This document shows positions 22,460-30,795 of a stretch of DNA of 64,000 bases, one piece after another; positions within the stretch are counted from its first letter, which is position 1; the number at the start of each line of letters is the position of its first letter. This DNA is from Lysobacter soyae (GTDB lineage: Bacteria; Pseudomonadota; Gammaproteobacteria; Xanthomonadales; Xanthomonadaceae): the NCBI RefSeq assembly GCF_019551435.1, contig NZ_CP080544.1:1886001-1950000 (forward strand), given 5' to 3'. The translations under genes were made by a program, and so were the position numbers. Under the pieces are notes generated by a model. The model made no database searches. It saw nothing but the letters and a program-made list of their open reading frames with translations, and was not told the DNA's origin.

Positions 22460-23647
22460 ATGGATATCGGTCACTTTCTGAAACTGATGATGCAAAAGCG
22501 CGGGTCGGACATGTTCCTGACGACCGGTGCACCCATCCACGTAAAGATCGAAGGCAAGATGCACCCGCTCGGCACGACTGCCTTGCCGCCCGGATTGGTG
22601 CGACGCATCGCCAATTCCTTGATGGATGAAGATCAACGCGCGACCTTCGAGCGCGATCTCGAACTCAACATGGGCTTGATGGTTGAGAACATCGGTCGAT
22701 TCCGCGTCAATGTGTTCAAGCAGCGCGGTGAAGTGGGCATGGTCATCCGCGCCATCCGCACGGAAATCCCCACCATCGCCGAACTGCAATTGCCCGACAC
22801 CTTGAAGTCATTGATTTCGGCGCCGCGCGGTTTGATCCTGGTGGTCGGCTCCACCGGCTCGGGCAAATCCACCACCCTCGCGTCGATGATTGATCACCGC
22901 AACAGCCACATGAGCGGGCATATCCTCACTATCGAGGATCCGATTGAATACTTGCATCGCCACAAACGCTCGCTGGTCAATCAACGCGAAGTCGGCATCG
23001 ACACCCTCGGTTTCCACAATGCGCTGAAAAACGCGATGCGTGAGACCCCCGACGTCATCTTGATCGGTGAAATTCTCGATGCGCACACAATGGAATCGGC
23101 AATTGCGTTCGCGGAAACGGGGCATCTTTGTCTCGCAACTCTGCATGCAAACAACGCCGATCAGGCCATCGAACGCATCTTGAACTTCTTCCCGGAAACG
23201 GCACACAAGAACGTGCTGATGAACCTGTCACTGAATCTGCATGCGGTGGTTGCACTGCGCCTGATCATCGGCAGCGATGGTCGTCGCTTGCCGGCGACGG
23301 AAGTATTGATCAACACGCAGCTCATCCGTGATCTGATGCGCCGCGGTCAAGTGCACGCGATCAAGCAGGCGATGGAAGAGTCACTGCAAGACGGCATGCA
23401 CACCTTCGACCAATCCTTGTTCCGACTGACCAAGGCCGGCAAAATCAGTGAGGAAGATGCGCTGCGCGCGGCGGATTCACGCGACGGCCTCGCGGTCAAG
23501 TTCCGCCTGTCGGATGGCGCCAGCGCGGAGCATGATGCCTATGCCGAAGTCTTCGCCACCCAAGCCGCCGATGCCGTCAAAGAAGATGACGACTTGCCGA
23601 TGCCGAAGCCGACTGAATTCACCAATAGTTTCGAAGAATTCCAGTAA
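22460..23647 (+). CDS. pilU: type IV pilus twitching motility ATPase
   Basis: A 395-residue hexameric ATPase that helps PilT retract type IV pili at the inner membrane. Walker A GSTGSGKST is at 130-138, the Asp box TIEDPIEYLH at about 157-166 and the His-box region HLCLATLHANNADQ at about 222-235. The Walker B segment reads DVILIGEILD (198-207), where PilT/PilU enzymes usually have GEMRD or GEIRD, so the arginine is leucine here. The acidic C-terminal tail (about 350-395) suits PilU rather than PilT. No pilT is in the window. Confidence 0.88.
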   Translation: MDIGHFLKLMMQKRGSDMFLTTGAPIHVKIEGKMHPLGTTALPPGLVRRIANSLMDEDQRATFERDLELNMGLMVENIGRFRVNVFKQRGEVGMVIRAIRTEIPTIAELQLPDTLKSLISAPRGLILVVGSTGSGKSTTLASMIDHRNSHMSGHILTIEDPIEYLHRHKRSLVNQREVGIDTLGFHNALKNAMRETPDVILIGEILDAHTMESAIAFAETGHLCLATLHANNADQAIERILNFFPETAHKNVLMNLSLNLHAVVALRLIIGSDGRRLPATEVLINTQLIRDLMRRGQVHAIKQAMEESLQDGMHTFDQSLFRLTKAGKISEEDALRAADSRDGLAVKFRLSDGASAEHDAYAEVFATQAADAVKEDDDLPMPKPTEFTNSFEEFQ

Positions 23648-23664
23648 GCATCATTAGATTTGAA

Positions 23665-24333
23665 TCACGCCGGCTGCGCATCCGTTTGCGCGGCCGGATG
23701 CGCGTCCTTGAACGCCGGCAAATCCGCACATGCGGCTTCGATGCGCGCCAGTGTCGGCCAGCGCGCGAAATCCAAACCGACGCGACGTGCGTTATACATC
23801 TGCGGGATCAAGAAACATTCCGCCAAGCCCGGTCGGTCACCGGCGCAGAAATCGCCTTCGATGCCATGTTGTTCCAGCAATGCTTCGAACGCATCCAATC
23901 CGACACCGATCCAATGGCGTGACCATTCCGTACGTTGCGATTCTTCGATCCCCAACGGGTCGGTCAAATACTGCAAAACGCGCAAGTTGCCGAGCGGATG
24001 GATATCGCAGGCGATCACTTGTGCGAGCGCACGCACCAGCGCGCGTTCGCGGGCATTCACCGGCAGCAGCGCCGGCGAATCAGGATAGGTTTCATCCAGG
24101 TATTCAAGGATTGCCATCGACTGAGTCAGCAGGCGATCCCCGTGCGCGAGTACCGGCACCAATTCCTGCGGATTGCGTTGCGCGTGTTCCGCCGAGTGTT
24201 GCTCTCCCCCGCCCCGCACCAGATGCACCGGCACGATGTCGTACGCCAAACCTTTGAGGTTCAGGCCGATCCGCACGCGGTAGGCCGCGCTGGAACGCCA
24301 GTAGGAATACAGGACGAGAGCATCTGGGTTCAT
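23665..24333 (-). CDS. maiA: maleylacetoacetate isomerase
   Basis: A zeta-class glutathione S-transferase fold protein (222 aa) that isomerises maleylacetoacetate to fumarylacetoacetate with glutathione, the penultimate step of tyrosine/homogentisate breakdown. The family signature SSAAYRVRIGLNLKG is at about 14-28 and QSMAILEYLDE at about 71-81. It overlaps the fahA stop by 4 bp and so is co-transcribed. The upper-pathway genes hmgA and hpd are 13 kb away. Confidence 0.94.
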   Translation of the reverse strand: MNPDALVLYSYWRSSAAYRVRIGLNLKGLAYDIVPVHLVRGGGEQHSAEHAQRNPQELVPVLAHGDRLLTQSMAILEYLDETYPDSPALLPVNARERALVRALAQVIACDIHPLGNLRVLQYLTDPLGIEESQRTEWSRHWIGVGLDAFEALLEQHGIEGDFCAGDRPGLAECFLIPQMYNARRVGLDFARWPTLARIEAACADLPAFKDAHPAAQTDAQPA

Positions 24334-25313
24334 GGCTGTTTTTCTATGCGCTGTTCAATGGCGCCGAAGACGGAGGCACCGGATTTGTCCAACATCTCGA
24401 TTCGAACGGTATCACCGAACTTCATGAACGGCGTCGACGGCTTGCCATCACGCAGGGTTTCGACGGTGCGCTGCTCGGCGAAACAAGAGGCCCCGAGCGT
24501 GGTGTCTTGATTGGCGACGGTGCCCGAACCAACGATGGTGCCGGCAGAGAGCGGACGCGTCTTCGCGGCGTGCGCCACCAGTTGTCCGAAATTGAATTGC
24601 ATGTCGACGCCCGCTTCCGGCGCGCCGAACCATTTGCCGTTGATGTGGGTCAGCATCGGCAAATGGACTTTGGCATCCTTCCAAGCGTCGCCGAGCTCAT
24701 CGGGTGTGACGAACACCGGCGACAGCGCCGAGCGCGGCTTGGATTGCAGGAAGCCGAAGCCTTTTGCCAATTCACCCGGAATCAGACCACGCAAGCTGAC
24801 GTCATTGACCAAACCGACCAGCTGGATATGGCCTGCAGCGGTTTCCGGAGAAGCGCCTGCCGGGACGTCATCGGTGACCACGACCACTTCCGCCTCGAGG
24901 TCGATGCCGTAGTCTTCCGACGCCACCAAGACGGCATCGCGCGGCCCGTAGAAGCCGGCGCTCACGGCCTGGTACATCAACGGATCGACATAGAAACTCT
25001 CCGGCACTTCGGCACCGCGGGCGCGACGAACGCGCTCGACGTGCGGAAGGTAGGCACTGCCGTCGACAAATTCATAGGCGCGCGGCATCGGCGCGGCCAG
25101 CGCATTGAAATCAACGTCGAATGCACCTTCCGCGTTCCCAGCATTCAATTGCTCCGAGAGGGCATTCAAACGCGGCGCGATATTCGACCAATCTTCCAAG
25201 GCATGTTGCATCGTGTCGACAATGCCGGTGGCGCGAACGGCGCGCGTCAAATCACGCGACACCACAATCAAAGTGCCGTCACGACCGCCTTCTTTCAAAG
25301 AACCGAGTTTCAT
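24330..25313 (-). CDS. fahA: fumarylacetoacetate hydrolase
   Basis: A 327-residue FAH-fold enzyme that splits fumarylacetoacetate into fumarate and acetoacetate. Metal-ligand region DYGIDLEAEVVVV and the GSGTVANQD block near the C-terminus are visible. The frame is open upstream to 25427, but that extension runs through the REP-like repeat; MKLGSLKEGGRDG at 25313 is the family-like start. It is the first gene of a fahA-maiA pair. Confidence 0.94.
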   Translation of the reverse strand: MKLGSLKEGGRDGTLIVVSRDLTRAVRATGIVDTMQHALEDWSNIAPRLNALSEQLNAGNAEGAFDVDFNALAAPMPRAYEFVDGSAYLPHVERVRRARGAEVPESFYVDPLMYQAVSAGFYGPRDAVLVASEDYGIDLEAEVVVVTDDVPAGASPETAAGHIQLVGLVNDVSLRGLIPGELAKGFGFLQSKPRSALSPVFVTPDELGDAWKDAKVHLPMLTHINGKWFGAPEAGVDMQFNFGQLVAHAAKTRPLSAGTIVGSGTVANQDTTLGASCFAEQRTVETLRDGKPSTPFMKFGDTVRIEMLDKSGASVFGAIEQRIEKQP

Positions 25314-25353
25314 CCAAGATCCAATGCTTTCGAAAAACGTATTGTCCCAGAAA

Positions 25354-25402
25354 AGCGCCTCATCCGGCGCTGCGCGCCACCTTCTCCACTGTGTGGAGAA
25401 GG
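25354..25402. repeat. REP-like double-hairpin element, copy 2
   Basis: Same layout as 21957-22005: AGCGCCTCATCC, hairpin GGCGC-TGC-GCGCC (25366-25378) and a 10-bp stem CCTTCTCCAC-TGT-GTGGAGAAGG (25380-25402). Stem bases differ from copy 1 on both arms together, which keeps pairing. It sits between the 2OG-oxygenase gene end and the fahA start. Confidence 0.8.
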
Positions 25403-25413
25403 GAAAGCTCCCC

Positions 25414-26163
25414 TCACCCCTCCCCAATAAACCCCTTCGCCCGAAACGTCAGCACCAACGTATCCCGATGCCCCGCCCGCTCCTCAACCTCGCGGCGAAT
25501 CGGCGTGCTCTCATGAATTACCCGCGCGTCTTCCATGAACAACAAACTCCATGGCGCGCGAAGTACGAAACGTTGGCCGTTCGGTCCGTTGTAATCAAAC
25601 ACGCGGGTTTCCCCGCCGGTGATGTTGACGCGATCCACCAAAATCACAGCAACAAAATCCACACCATCCCGATGCGCGCCTTCCGGCGTCGGGCGCCCCA
25701 ACCCATCGCCGGTATCGATGCGAAATTGATGCGCTTCGACAAACCATTTTGTCGATGTCCCGCGAACGTCATCGCACACGCGTGCGAGCGACAACAGCAT
25801 TCGCTGCCAAGCCGTTTGCGCCAGCGTATCGGCGTCAATGGGTTCGAACATGCGGTGCAAGCCGCCATGCAAGGCGTTGTAATCCACAGGCTGGAAGTGG
25901 GCACGATGCGGCTGCAACGCGATCTCACCGTTCTCAACCACCAAGCTCGCATGCCGGCGGAACCGGTACTTGCCACCATCACGCAGCCATTCGTCGGCGG
26001 GAAGATTCTCCCAGCTCGGCTCCAAGGCTTTGAATTCTTGGCTGCGCACGCCGGTCAAGCGCTCGAAGTCCGGCGTCGCCAGAGCGGCATACCCGTGCAA
26101 GCGCACGTCTTGCTCGAAGTCGGCCAAGCTGCTGTACGGCGGTGAAAAAGTCTCTTCGCTCAT
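25414..26163 (-). CDS. 2OG-Fe(II) dioxygenase, PF10014-type
   Basis: A 249-residue protein resembling the 2OG-Fe_Oxy_2 family, some members of which hydroxylate free amino acids. The iron triad is visible as HRD in GAHRDGVDF and the distal histidine in ARVIHESTP; the 2OG-binding Arg lies in TPIRR downstream. GGETRVFDYNG connects the strands. ATG 26163 is preferred over GTG 26169. It lies downstream of the rplM-rpsI terminator and upstream of fahA, separated from it by the repeat. Substrate unknown. Confidence 0.75.
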   Translation of the reverse strand: MSEETFSPPYSSLADFEQDVRLHGYAALATPDFERLTGVRSQEFKALEPSWENLPADEWLRDGGKYRFRRHASLVVENGEIALQPHRAHFQPVDYNALHGGLHRMFEPIDADTLAQTAWQRMLLSLARVCDDVRGTSTKWFVEAHQFRIDTGDGLGRPTPEGAHRDGVDFVAVILVDRVNITGGETRVFDYNGPNGQRFVLRAPWSLLFMEDARVIHESTPIRREVEERAGHRDTLVLTFRAKGFIGEG

Positions 26164-26189
26164 GCCCACAACTTTAAGACAACAGACAC

Positions 26190-26218
26190 AAAAAAACCCG
26201 CGTGGAAACGCGGGTTTT
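26190..26218 (-). terminator. intrinsic terminator of rplM-rpsI
   Basis: On the minus strand AAAACCCGCG-TTTCCA-CGCGGGTTTT forms a 10-bp perfect stem (26193-26218) followed by more T residues. It lies 23 bp after the rpsI stop. Confidence 0.92.
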
Positions 26219-26241
26219 CTTGATTCGCAAACGCGACCCGA

Positions 26242-26634
26242 TTAACGCTTCGAGTACTGGGTTGCGCGGCGGGCTTTGTGCAAACCGACCTTCTTACGTT
26301 CGACTTCACGCGCATCGCGGGTCATGAAGCCTGCTTTGCGGAGTTCGCTCTTCAGCGATTCGTCGTATTCAACCAGTGCGCGTGCGATGCCGAGACGAAT
26401 GGCACCGGCTTGACCGGTGGTGCCACCGCCTGCCGCGGTCACGAACACGTCGAACTTGTCGGTCGACTGCGTCAGTTCCAGCGGTTGGCGAACAATCATG
26501 CGCGCGGTTTCGCGACCGAAGAATTCTTCGATGCTGCGGCCATTGATGGTGATTTTGCCGTCACCCTTGCGCAGGAACACGCGAGCGGTGGAGGACTTGC
26601 GACGGCCGGTGCCGTAGTTTTGTTGGATAGCCAT
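26242..26634 (-). CDS. rpsI: 30S ribosomal protein S9
   Basis: S9 is 130 residues, the usual length, with [15 protein letters not shown] at the start, [13 protein letters not shown] and the basic C-terminus ending in QYSKR, whose tail contacts P-site tRNA. It follows rplM by 12 bp, the universal bacterial order. Confidence 0.98.
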   Translation of the reverse strand: MAIQQNYGTGRRKSSTARVFLRKGDGKITINGRSIEEFFGRETARMIVRQPLELTQSTDKFDVFVTAAGGGTTGQAGAIRLGIARALVEYDESLKSELRKAGFMTRDAREVERKKVGLHKARRATQYSKR

Positions 26635-26646
26635 GATCTACGGACC

Positions 26647-27075
26647 TCAGAATTGCAGCGGCTGCGGTTGTTGGGCAGCATGCGGGTGGTTCGGACCTGC
26701 ATACACTTTGAGCTTGCGGTACATCGCACGGCCCAGCGGATTCTTCGGCAGCATGCCTTTCACGCCGGTTTCGATGACGCGTTCCGGATGACGGTCCAGC
26801 GCTTCGCCCAGGCTTTCGGTCTTCAAGTTACCGATGTAACCGGTGAAGCGGTGATATTTCTTGTCTTTGAGCTTGTTGCCGGTGACGGCAATCTTCTCGG
26901 CATTGATCACGACGATGTAGTCGCCGGTGTCCATATGCGGGGTGTAGACAGGCTTGTGCTTGCCACGGAGGCGGTGTGCGATTTCGACGCAGAGTCGGCC
27001 GAGGGTTTGGCCTTCGGCATCTACCACGTACCAATCTTGCTGCACGTTGTCAGCTTTGGCGGAAAAAGTCTTCAT
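26647..27075 (-). CDS. rplM: 50S ribosomal protein L13
   Basis: L13 is 142 residues from ATG 27075 (MKTFSAKAD), equal to E. coli length; the longer open frame upstream is not coding. Signatures [26 protein letters not shown] and [19 protein letters not shown] are present. A consensus promoter is 102 bp upstream and a palindromic hairpin is in its leader, in line with known leader-mediated feedback by L13 in E. coli. Confidence 0.98.
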   Translation of the reverse strand: MKTFSAKADNVQQDWYVVDAEGQTLGRLCVEIAHRLRGKHKPVYTPHMDTGDYIVVINAEKIAVTGNKLKDKKYHRFTGYIGNLKTESLGEALDRHPERVIETGVKGMLPKNPLGRAMYRKLKVYAGPNHPHAAQQPQPLQF

Positions 27076-27117
27076 GAGCTTACTCGTGTGGGTATCGGTA
27101 CATGGTCGGGCTGATTT

Positions 27118-27130
27118 CGCCAAGTTGGCG
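27118..27130 (-). promoter_or_regulatory. hairpin in rplM mRNA leader
   Basis: CGCCAA-C-TTGGCG is a perfect 6-bp palindrome lying 43-55 nt before the L13 start, inside the transcript from the promoter at 27177-27205. It could be part of an L13 autoregulatory leader structure; this is an inference. Confidence 0.45.
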
Positions 27131-27176
27131 GAATTTTGCCTCGCGATGTCTGATGGGGTGGAACAAAAGAAGCGGA

Positions 27177-27205
27177 ATTATAGTCGCCTTTCCGGGCGCG
27201 TGCAA
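27177..27205 (-). promoter_or_regulatory. sigma-70 promoter of rplM-rpsI
   Basis: On the minus strand TTGCAC (27205-27200), a 17-bp spacer and a perfect TATAAT (27182-27177). Transcription should start near 27170, giving a leader of about 95 nt before rplM. Confidence 0.85.
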
Positions 27206-27243
27206 GTTGTCGTGCGGTCGGCCGCCATGGGCATAATGGCGCC

Positions 27244-27912
27244 ATGAGTGAAAACGCCTCGCATCGCCACGCTGACTTCCGAGCCTTGGGGCCCGTGGAC
27301 CGCTGGCTGGCCGACGCCCAGAACGGCCTCGTCACCGTCTTCGGGCGTCCACACGCCGAACGCGCAAATCCTGCAGACCCTGAGCCTGAAGTGGTTTTGG
27401 ATGAATCGGCGCGCCGCCATGCGGCCGGCCTAATGCGCATCAATCACGTCGGCGAAGTCTGCGCCCAAGCGCTGTATTTCGGCCAGGCCGCTGTCGCACG
27501 GGATCCCGAGACGCGCGCCCACCTGCTCGCCGCCGCCCAAGAAGAAACCGACCATTTGGCCTGGTGCGCGGAGCGGCTCGACGAGCTCGAAAGTCGCCCC
27601 AGCCTGCTCAATCCCCTTTGGTATGCCGGCAGCCATGCCATCGGCGTGCTGGCCGGCTTGCGCGGGGACGGCTGGAATCTCGGTTTTGTGGTCGAGACCG
27701 AGCGGCAGGTAGAAGCGCATCTACAAGAACATCTGGAAACCCTTCCGGCCGAAGACCTCCGCAGCCGGAAAATCCTTCAGGTCATGAAAGAAGACGAAGC
27801 CCGCCATGCAGACCATGCCGAAGCCGCCGGTGCGCGAATCCTGCCGCGACCTGTCGCCGGCGTGATGTCCTTGGCATCGCGACTGATGAAAACAGTCGCC
27901 TATCGCGTATAA
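27244..27912 (+). CDS. coq7: 2-polyprenyl-3-methyl-6-methoxy-1,4-benzoquinol hydroxylase (demethoxyubiquinone hydroxylase)
   Basis: Coq7 (222 aa) is a di-iron hydroxylase of ubiquinone synthesis at the inner membrane. Iron-ligand motifs are [14 protein letters not shown] with ExxH-like spacing, EETDHLAWC, and [12 protein letters not shown] near the C-terminus. The N-terminal extension of about 55 residues is normal for this group. The last two bases of its stop codon already belong to the large inverted repeat that follows. Confidence 0.95.
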   Translation: MSENASHRHADFRALGPVDRWLADAQNGLVTVFGRPHAERANPADPEPEVVLDESARRHAAGLMRINHVGEVCAQALYFGQAAVARDPETRAHLLAAAQEETDHLAWCAERLDELESRPSLLNPLWYAGSHAIGVLAGLRGDGWNLGFVVETERQVEAHLQEHLETLPAEDLRSRKILQVMKEDEARHADHAEAAGARILPRPVAGVMSLASRLMKTVAYRV

Positions 27913-28000
27913 AAAAATGGGGTCAGAAGAAATTTTGCCGATTGAAGCCATCGGTTCGCCCTGCAATCGGCGGCAAAATTTCTTCTGACCCCATTTTTTT
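27911..28000. repeat. 30-bp perfect inverted repeat between convergent coq7 and speD
   Basis: Arms 27911-27940 and 27971-28000 are perfect reverse complements (each 30 bp, outermost run of seven A/T, then TGGGGTCAGAAG). The inner 30 bp hold partial echoes of GCCGATTG. On either strand the hairpin is followed by a run of T, so it can end both coq7 and speD transcripts. TGGGGTCAGA ends are typical of REP-like elements linked with RAYT (REP-associated tyrosine transposase) genes, so this is probably a small non-autonomous element. Confidence 0.85.
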
Positions 28001-28005
28001 ACTGA

Positions 28006-28797
28006 TCAGTCGATCAGATTGCGGCCGTGATACAGCTCTTCGATCTCGCGCTTCAATCGCGCTTCGATCTTCATGCGTTCTTTGAACGACAAATTGCGTG
28101 ATTTCTCTTCGAACAGGTAGTTATCCAAATCGAAGTCCTTCAGGTGCATCTTCGTGTGGAAGGTGTTTTCCTGGTAGACGTTCACGTCGAGCATTTCATA
28201 ACGCGATTTCACGTTCTTCGCCAGATAGTCCTGGATCGAATTGATCTTGTGATCGATGAAATGCTTCTTGCCCTTGATGTCGCGGGTGAAGCCGCGGACG
28301 CGGTAGTCCATCACCACGATGTCGCTTTCCAGCGACTCGATCAAATAGTTCAGCGCCTTCAGCGGTGAAATCACGCCGCAGGTCGACACATCGATATCGG
28401 CACGGAAGGTGGCGATGCCGTTGTCCGGATGGGTCTCGGGATAGGTGTGCACCGTGATGTGCGATTTATCCAAATGCGCCACGACCGCGTCGGAGATGAC
28501 ACCCTTGGCATCGGCCTTGTCGATCACCGGCTGTTCGGAAATCAGGATCGTCACCGACGCGCCCTGCGGATCGTAATCCTGGCGCGCGATGTTCAGGATG
28601 TTGGCACCGATGATCTCGGCCACGTCGGTCAGGATCTGGGTCAGACGGTCGGCGTTGTATTCTTCATCGATATATTCGATGTAGCGCTGGCGCTCGTCCT
28701 CGGAAGACGCATAGCAAACGTCATAGATGTTGAAGCTCAAGGACTTCGTCAGGTTGTTGAAACCTTGCAGCTTCAGGCGCGGAAGTGGCTTCACCAA
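28006..28797 (-). CDS. speD: S-adenosylmethionine decarboxylase proenzyme
   Basis: SpeD (263 aa) makes decarboxylated AdoMet for spermidine. It is the E. coli-type proenzyme; self-cleavage should occur before the serine of [14 protein letters not shown] (about residue 112), forming the pyruvoyl group. [17 protein letters not shown] opens the fold. I use TTG 28797 (MVKPLPRL, as in Xanthomonas SpeD); GTG 28794 or TTG 28830 are alternatives. Its stop is 5 bp from the inverted repeat. Confidence 0.95.
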   Translation of the reverse strand: MVKPLPRLKLQGFNNLTKSLSFNIYDVCYASSEDERQRYIEYIDEEYNADRLTQILTDVAEIIGANILNIARQDYDPQGASVTILISEQPVIDKADAKGVISDAVVAHLDKSHITVHTYPETHPDNGIATFRADIDVSTCGVISPLKALNYLIESLESDIVVMDYRVRGFTRDIKGKKHFIDHKINSIQDYLAKNVKSRYEMLDVNVYQENTFHTKMHLKDFDLDNYLFEEKSRNLSFKERMKIEARLKREIEELYHGRNLID

Positions 28798-28935
28798 TGT
28801 CGTGTCTCTAGGTCTTGTTGGAGTCGCCAATTATGCGGCATCCCTGCTGAAGGTGTAAGAGAGATGGCCCTGCACTATGTATGGGCGCACAGGGGTGCAA
28901 TAATGGGACGTGGCACACATTCCATACGGTAACGC

Positions 28936-29625
28936 ATGATCTATCCGCTTTCTGCAGGCCAATTGGGCACACGTCCGCCGTCAGGCCCGCTTGTTCTCGA
29001 CACCGCCGCGCTCGACAGGCTGCTGGCGAAATGCCAACGTCATCGCTATCCGGCGCGCGTGGACGTGTTTCGTCCCGGCGATCCGGCCTCGACCATGTAC
29101 TTTGTTCTGAGCGGTTCAGTCAGCATTCTGACCGAAGAGGAAGATGGCCGTGAATTGATCCTCGGCTATTACGGCAAGGGCGAATTCGTCGGCGAAATGG
29201 GGTTGTATATCCAATCTCCGCAACGCGAAGTGACCTTGCGCACCCGCGTGCAAACCGAATTGGCAGAGATCAGCTACGAAAACCTGATGAACTTGTTGAC
29301 CGGCCCGCTGGCGCAGGATGCGGCCAAAATCCTGTTCGCGATCGGGGCGCAACTGACGCGTCGCTTGCGCGACACCGGCCGCAAAGCGGGTCGTTTGGCG
29401 TTCCTGGATGTCACCGACCGTATTGTTCGCACCTTGCATGATTTGGCGCTGGAACCCGATGCCATGAGCCATCCGCAGGGTACGCAATTGCGGATTTCAC
29501 GGCAGGAGATCGCGCGTTTGGTCGGCTGTTCCCGCGAAATGGCAGGACGCGTGCTGAAGAAACTGCAGGCCGACGGCATGTTGCACGCACGCGGCAAGAC
29601 CATCGTGTTGTACGCCACGCGCTGA
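28936..29625 (+). CDS. clp: Clp, CRP-family global regulator
   Basis: A 229-residue CRP/FNR regulator close to Xanthomonas Clp, which is inhibited by cyclic di-GMP and activates extracellular enzyme, EPS and virulence genes. The cNMP-like domain spans about 25-135 (YGKGEFVGEMGLY), the dimer helix about 130-160, and the HTH SRQEIARLVGCSREMAGRVL is at about 186-205. A glutamate is kept in QREVT (about 98), where Clp is reported to differ from CRP in nucleotide choice. It is divergent from speD, a Xanthomonas-like arrangement. Confidence 0.93.
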   Translation: MIYPLSAGQLGTRPPSGPLVLDTAALDRLLAKCQRHRYPARVDVFRPGDPASTMYFVLSGSVSILTEEEDGRELILGYYGKGEFVGEMGLYIQSPQREVTLRTRVQTELAEISYENLMNLLTGPLAQDAAKILFAIGAQLTRRLRDTGRKAGRLAFLDVTDRIVRTLHDLALEPDAMSHPQGTQLRISRQEIARLVGCSREMAGRVLKKLQADGMLHARGKTIVLYATR

Positions 29626-29626
29626 T

Positions 29627-30091
29627 ATGACCGACTGGGCGCACACGGGTAGCCTCCCTGACGCCGACGTCAGCGTCGCGACGCTCATGGATGCGGAGGA
29701 CGTGGCGCATTTGTTGGAGACGCTCGGCTACCCCTGTGCGCGCGAAGATGCCGCCAACCGGATTCTCGCCATCACCGACAACCACCGTCAGGTGCTGTTG
29801 TTGGCGCGTTGCGGTGGCGTGGTTTGCGGTCTGATTTCATTGGACTTCATGTATTACCTGCCGCTCGACACCACCACCTGCCGGATCACGGCGATGGTGG
29901 TCACACCGGAGGCACAAGGCCGCGGCCTGGGCAAACAGCTCCTGCGCGAAGCGGAACGTCGCGGTCGCGCCGGCGGCGCGGCGCGCATTGAAATCACCAG
30001 CGGCTCGCAACGCACGGACGCACACAAGTTCTACCGCGACAACGGCTATAGCGACGGCACCGTCCGCTTCGTTAAATATCTGACCGCTTAA
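29627..30091 (+). CDS. GNAT family N-acetyltransferase
   Basis: A 154-residue GNAT protein with the acetyl-CoA loop VVTPEAQGRGLGKQLL at about 91-106 and a C-terminal KFYRDNGY tyrosine region. It begins one base after the clp stop, so it is read with clp. Substrate unknown. Its TAA shares bases with the stop of the convergent HAD gene. Confidence 0.85.
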   Translation: MTDWAHTGSLPDADVSVATLMDAEDVAHLLETLGYPCAREDAANRILAITDNHRQVLLLARCGGVVCGLISLDFMYYLPLDTTTCRITAMVVTPEAQGRGLGKQLLREAERRGRAGGAARIEITSGSQRTDAHKFYRDNGYSDGTVRFVKYLTA

Positions 30092-30795
30092 GCGGCGACC
30101 GGATCACCTGCGCGATCCTTGCAACCCCAATTCAACACCGGTGTGTCGGCACCCAACACACGCTTGAAGTCATCCACCGACGATGCATTGGGATTCACCA
30201 CCACGGGGGATTTGGCCGCGCGCAGCAGCGGCAAATCCGCCCGACTGTCCGAATAAGCACGATCCACGTCACGGGTATGCCCGGCCGCACGCAGCATGAC
30301 CATTTTGTTTTCGAAATGGCAGTGCTGCCCCGCGACCATGCCACCCAGGAACGGCTTCATCACCGTCCCGATCACCGGCACCGGGGTGTGCTCGACGAAT
30401 CTAAAGATCGCACTGGCAAGCTCCGGTGGCGCACCCGTGGCGATGACCACTTCGTCGCCGGCCTCCAAGTGTTCCTTCAACACGCGGAAAGCGATCGGAA
30501 GAATGCGCGCATCAATCATGGCCGTGTGCGTCAACACATAGTCGTCAACCAAGCGGTTGAACGCTTTGATCGAATGAACGCCCAAACTGCCGATCCACAC
30601 GAACACGGAAATCCCGGTGCGACGCGTCGGCATGAAAGCAATCATCGGCGCCGCAATCGGGGCAACCAGCAGCGCCAACAAACAGCGCCAGACACTTCGG
30701 CGAATCAGCCATGCATACAGGTGCGAACCGGAATCACCCTCGTACAAGGTGTGATCGAAATCAAAGACGACGAAGCGGTTTTGTGCAGCGGACAT
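30088..30795 (-). CDS. HAD-superfamily phosphatase (SerB-like subclass IB)
   Basis: A 235-residue HAD protein. Motif I is FDFDHTLYEGDS (about 10-21), motif II VVIATGAP, and the late acidic motif is SDSRADLPLL. A hydrophobic patch at about 35-60 may touch the membrane. It overlaps trpG by one base (TGATG). Substrate could be a phosphomonoester such as phosphoserine-like or lipid phosphates; it is not determinable. Confidence 0.82.
   Translation of the reverse strand: MSAAQNRFVVFDFDHTLYEGDSGSHLYAWLIRRSVWRCLLALLVAPIAAPMIAFMPTRRTGISVFVWIGSLGVHSIKAFNRLVDDYVLTHTAMIDARILPIAFRVLKEHLEAGDEVVIATGAPPELASAIFRFVEHTPVPVIGTVMKPFLGGMVAGQHCHFENKMVMLRAAGHTRDVDRAYSDSRADLPLLRAAKSPVVVNPNASSVDDFKRVLGADTPVLNWGCKDRAGDPVAA

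Noticed and set aside
25314..25427. N-terminal extension of fahA through the REP-like repeat
   Set aside because: The extension encodes the repeat, has no similarity to FahA and the family start is at 25313.
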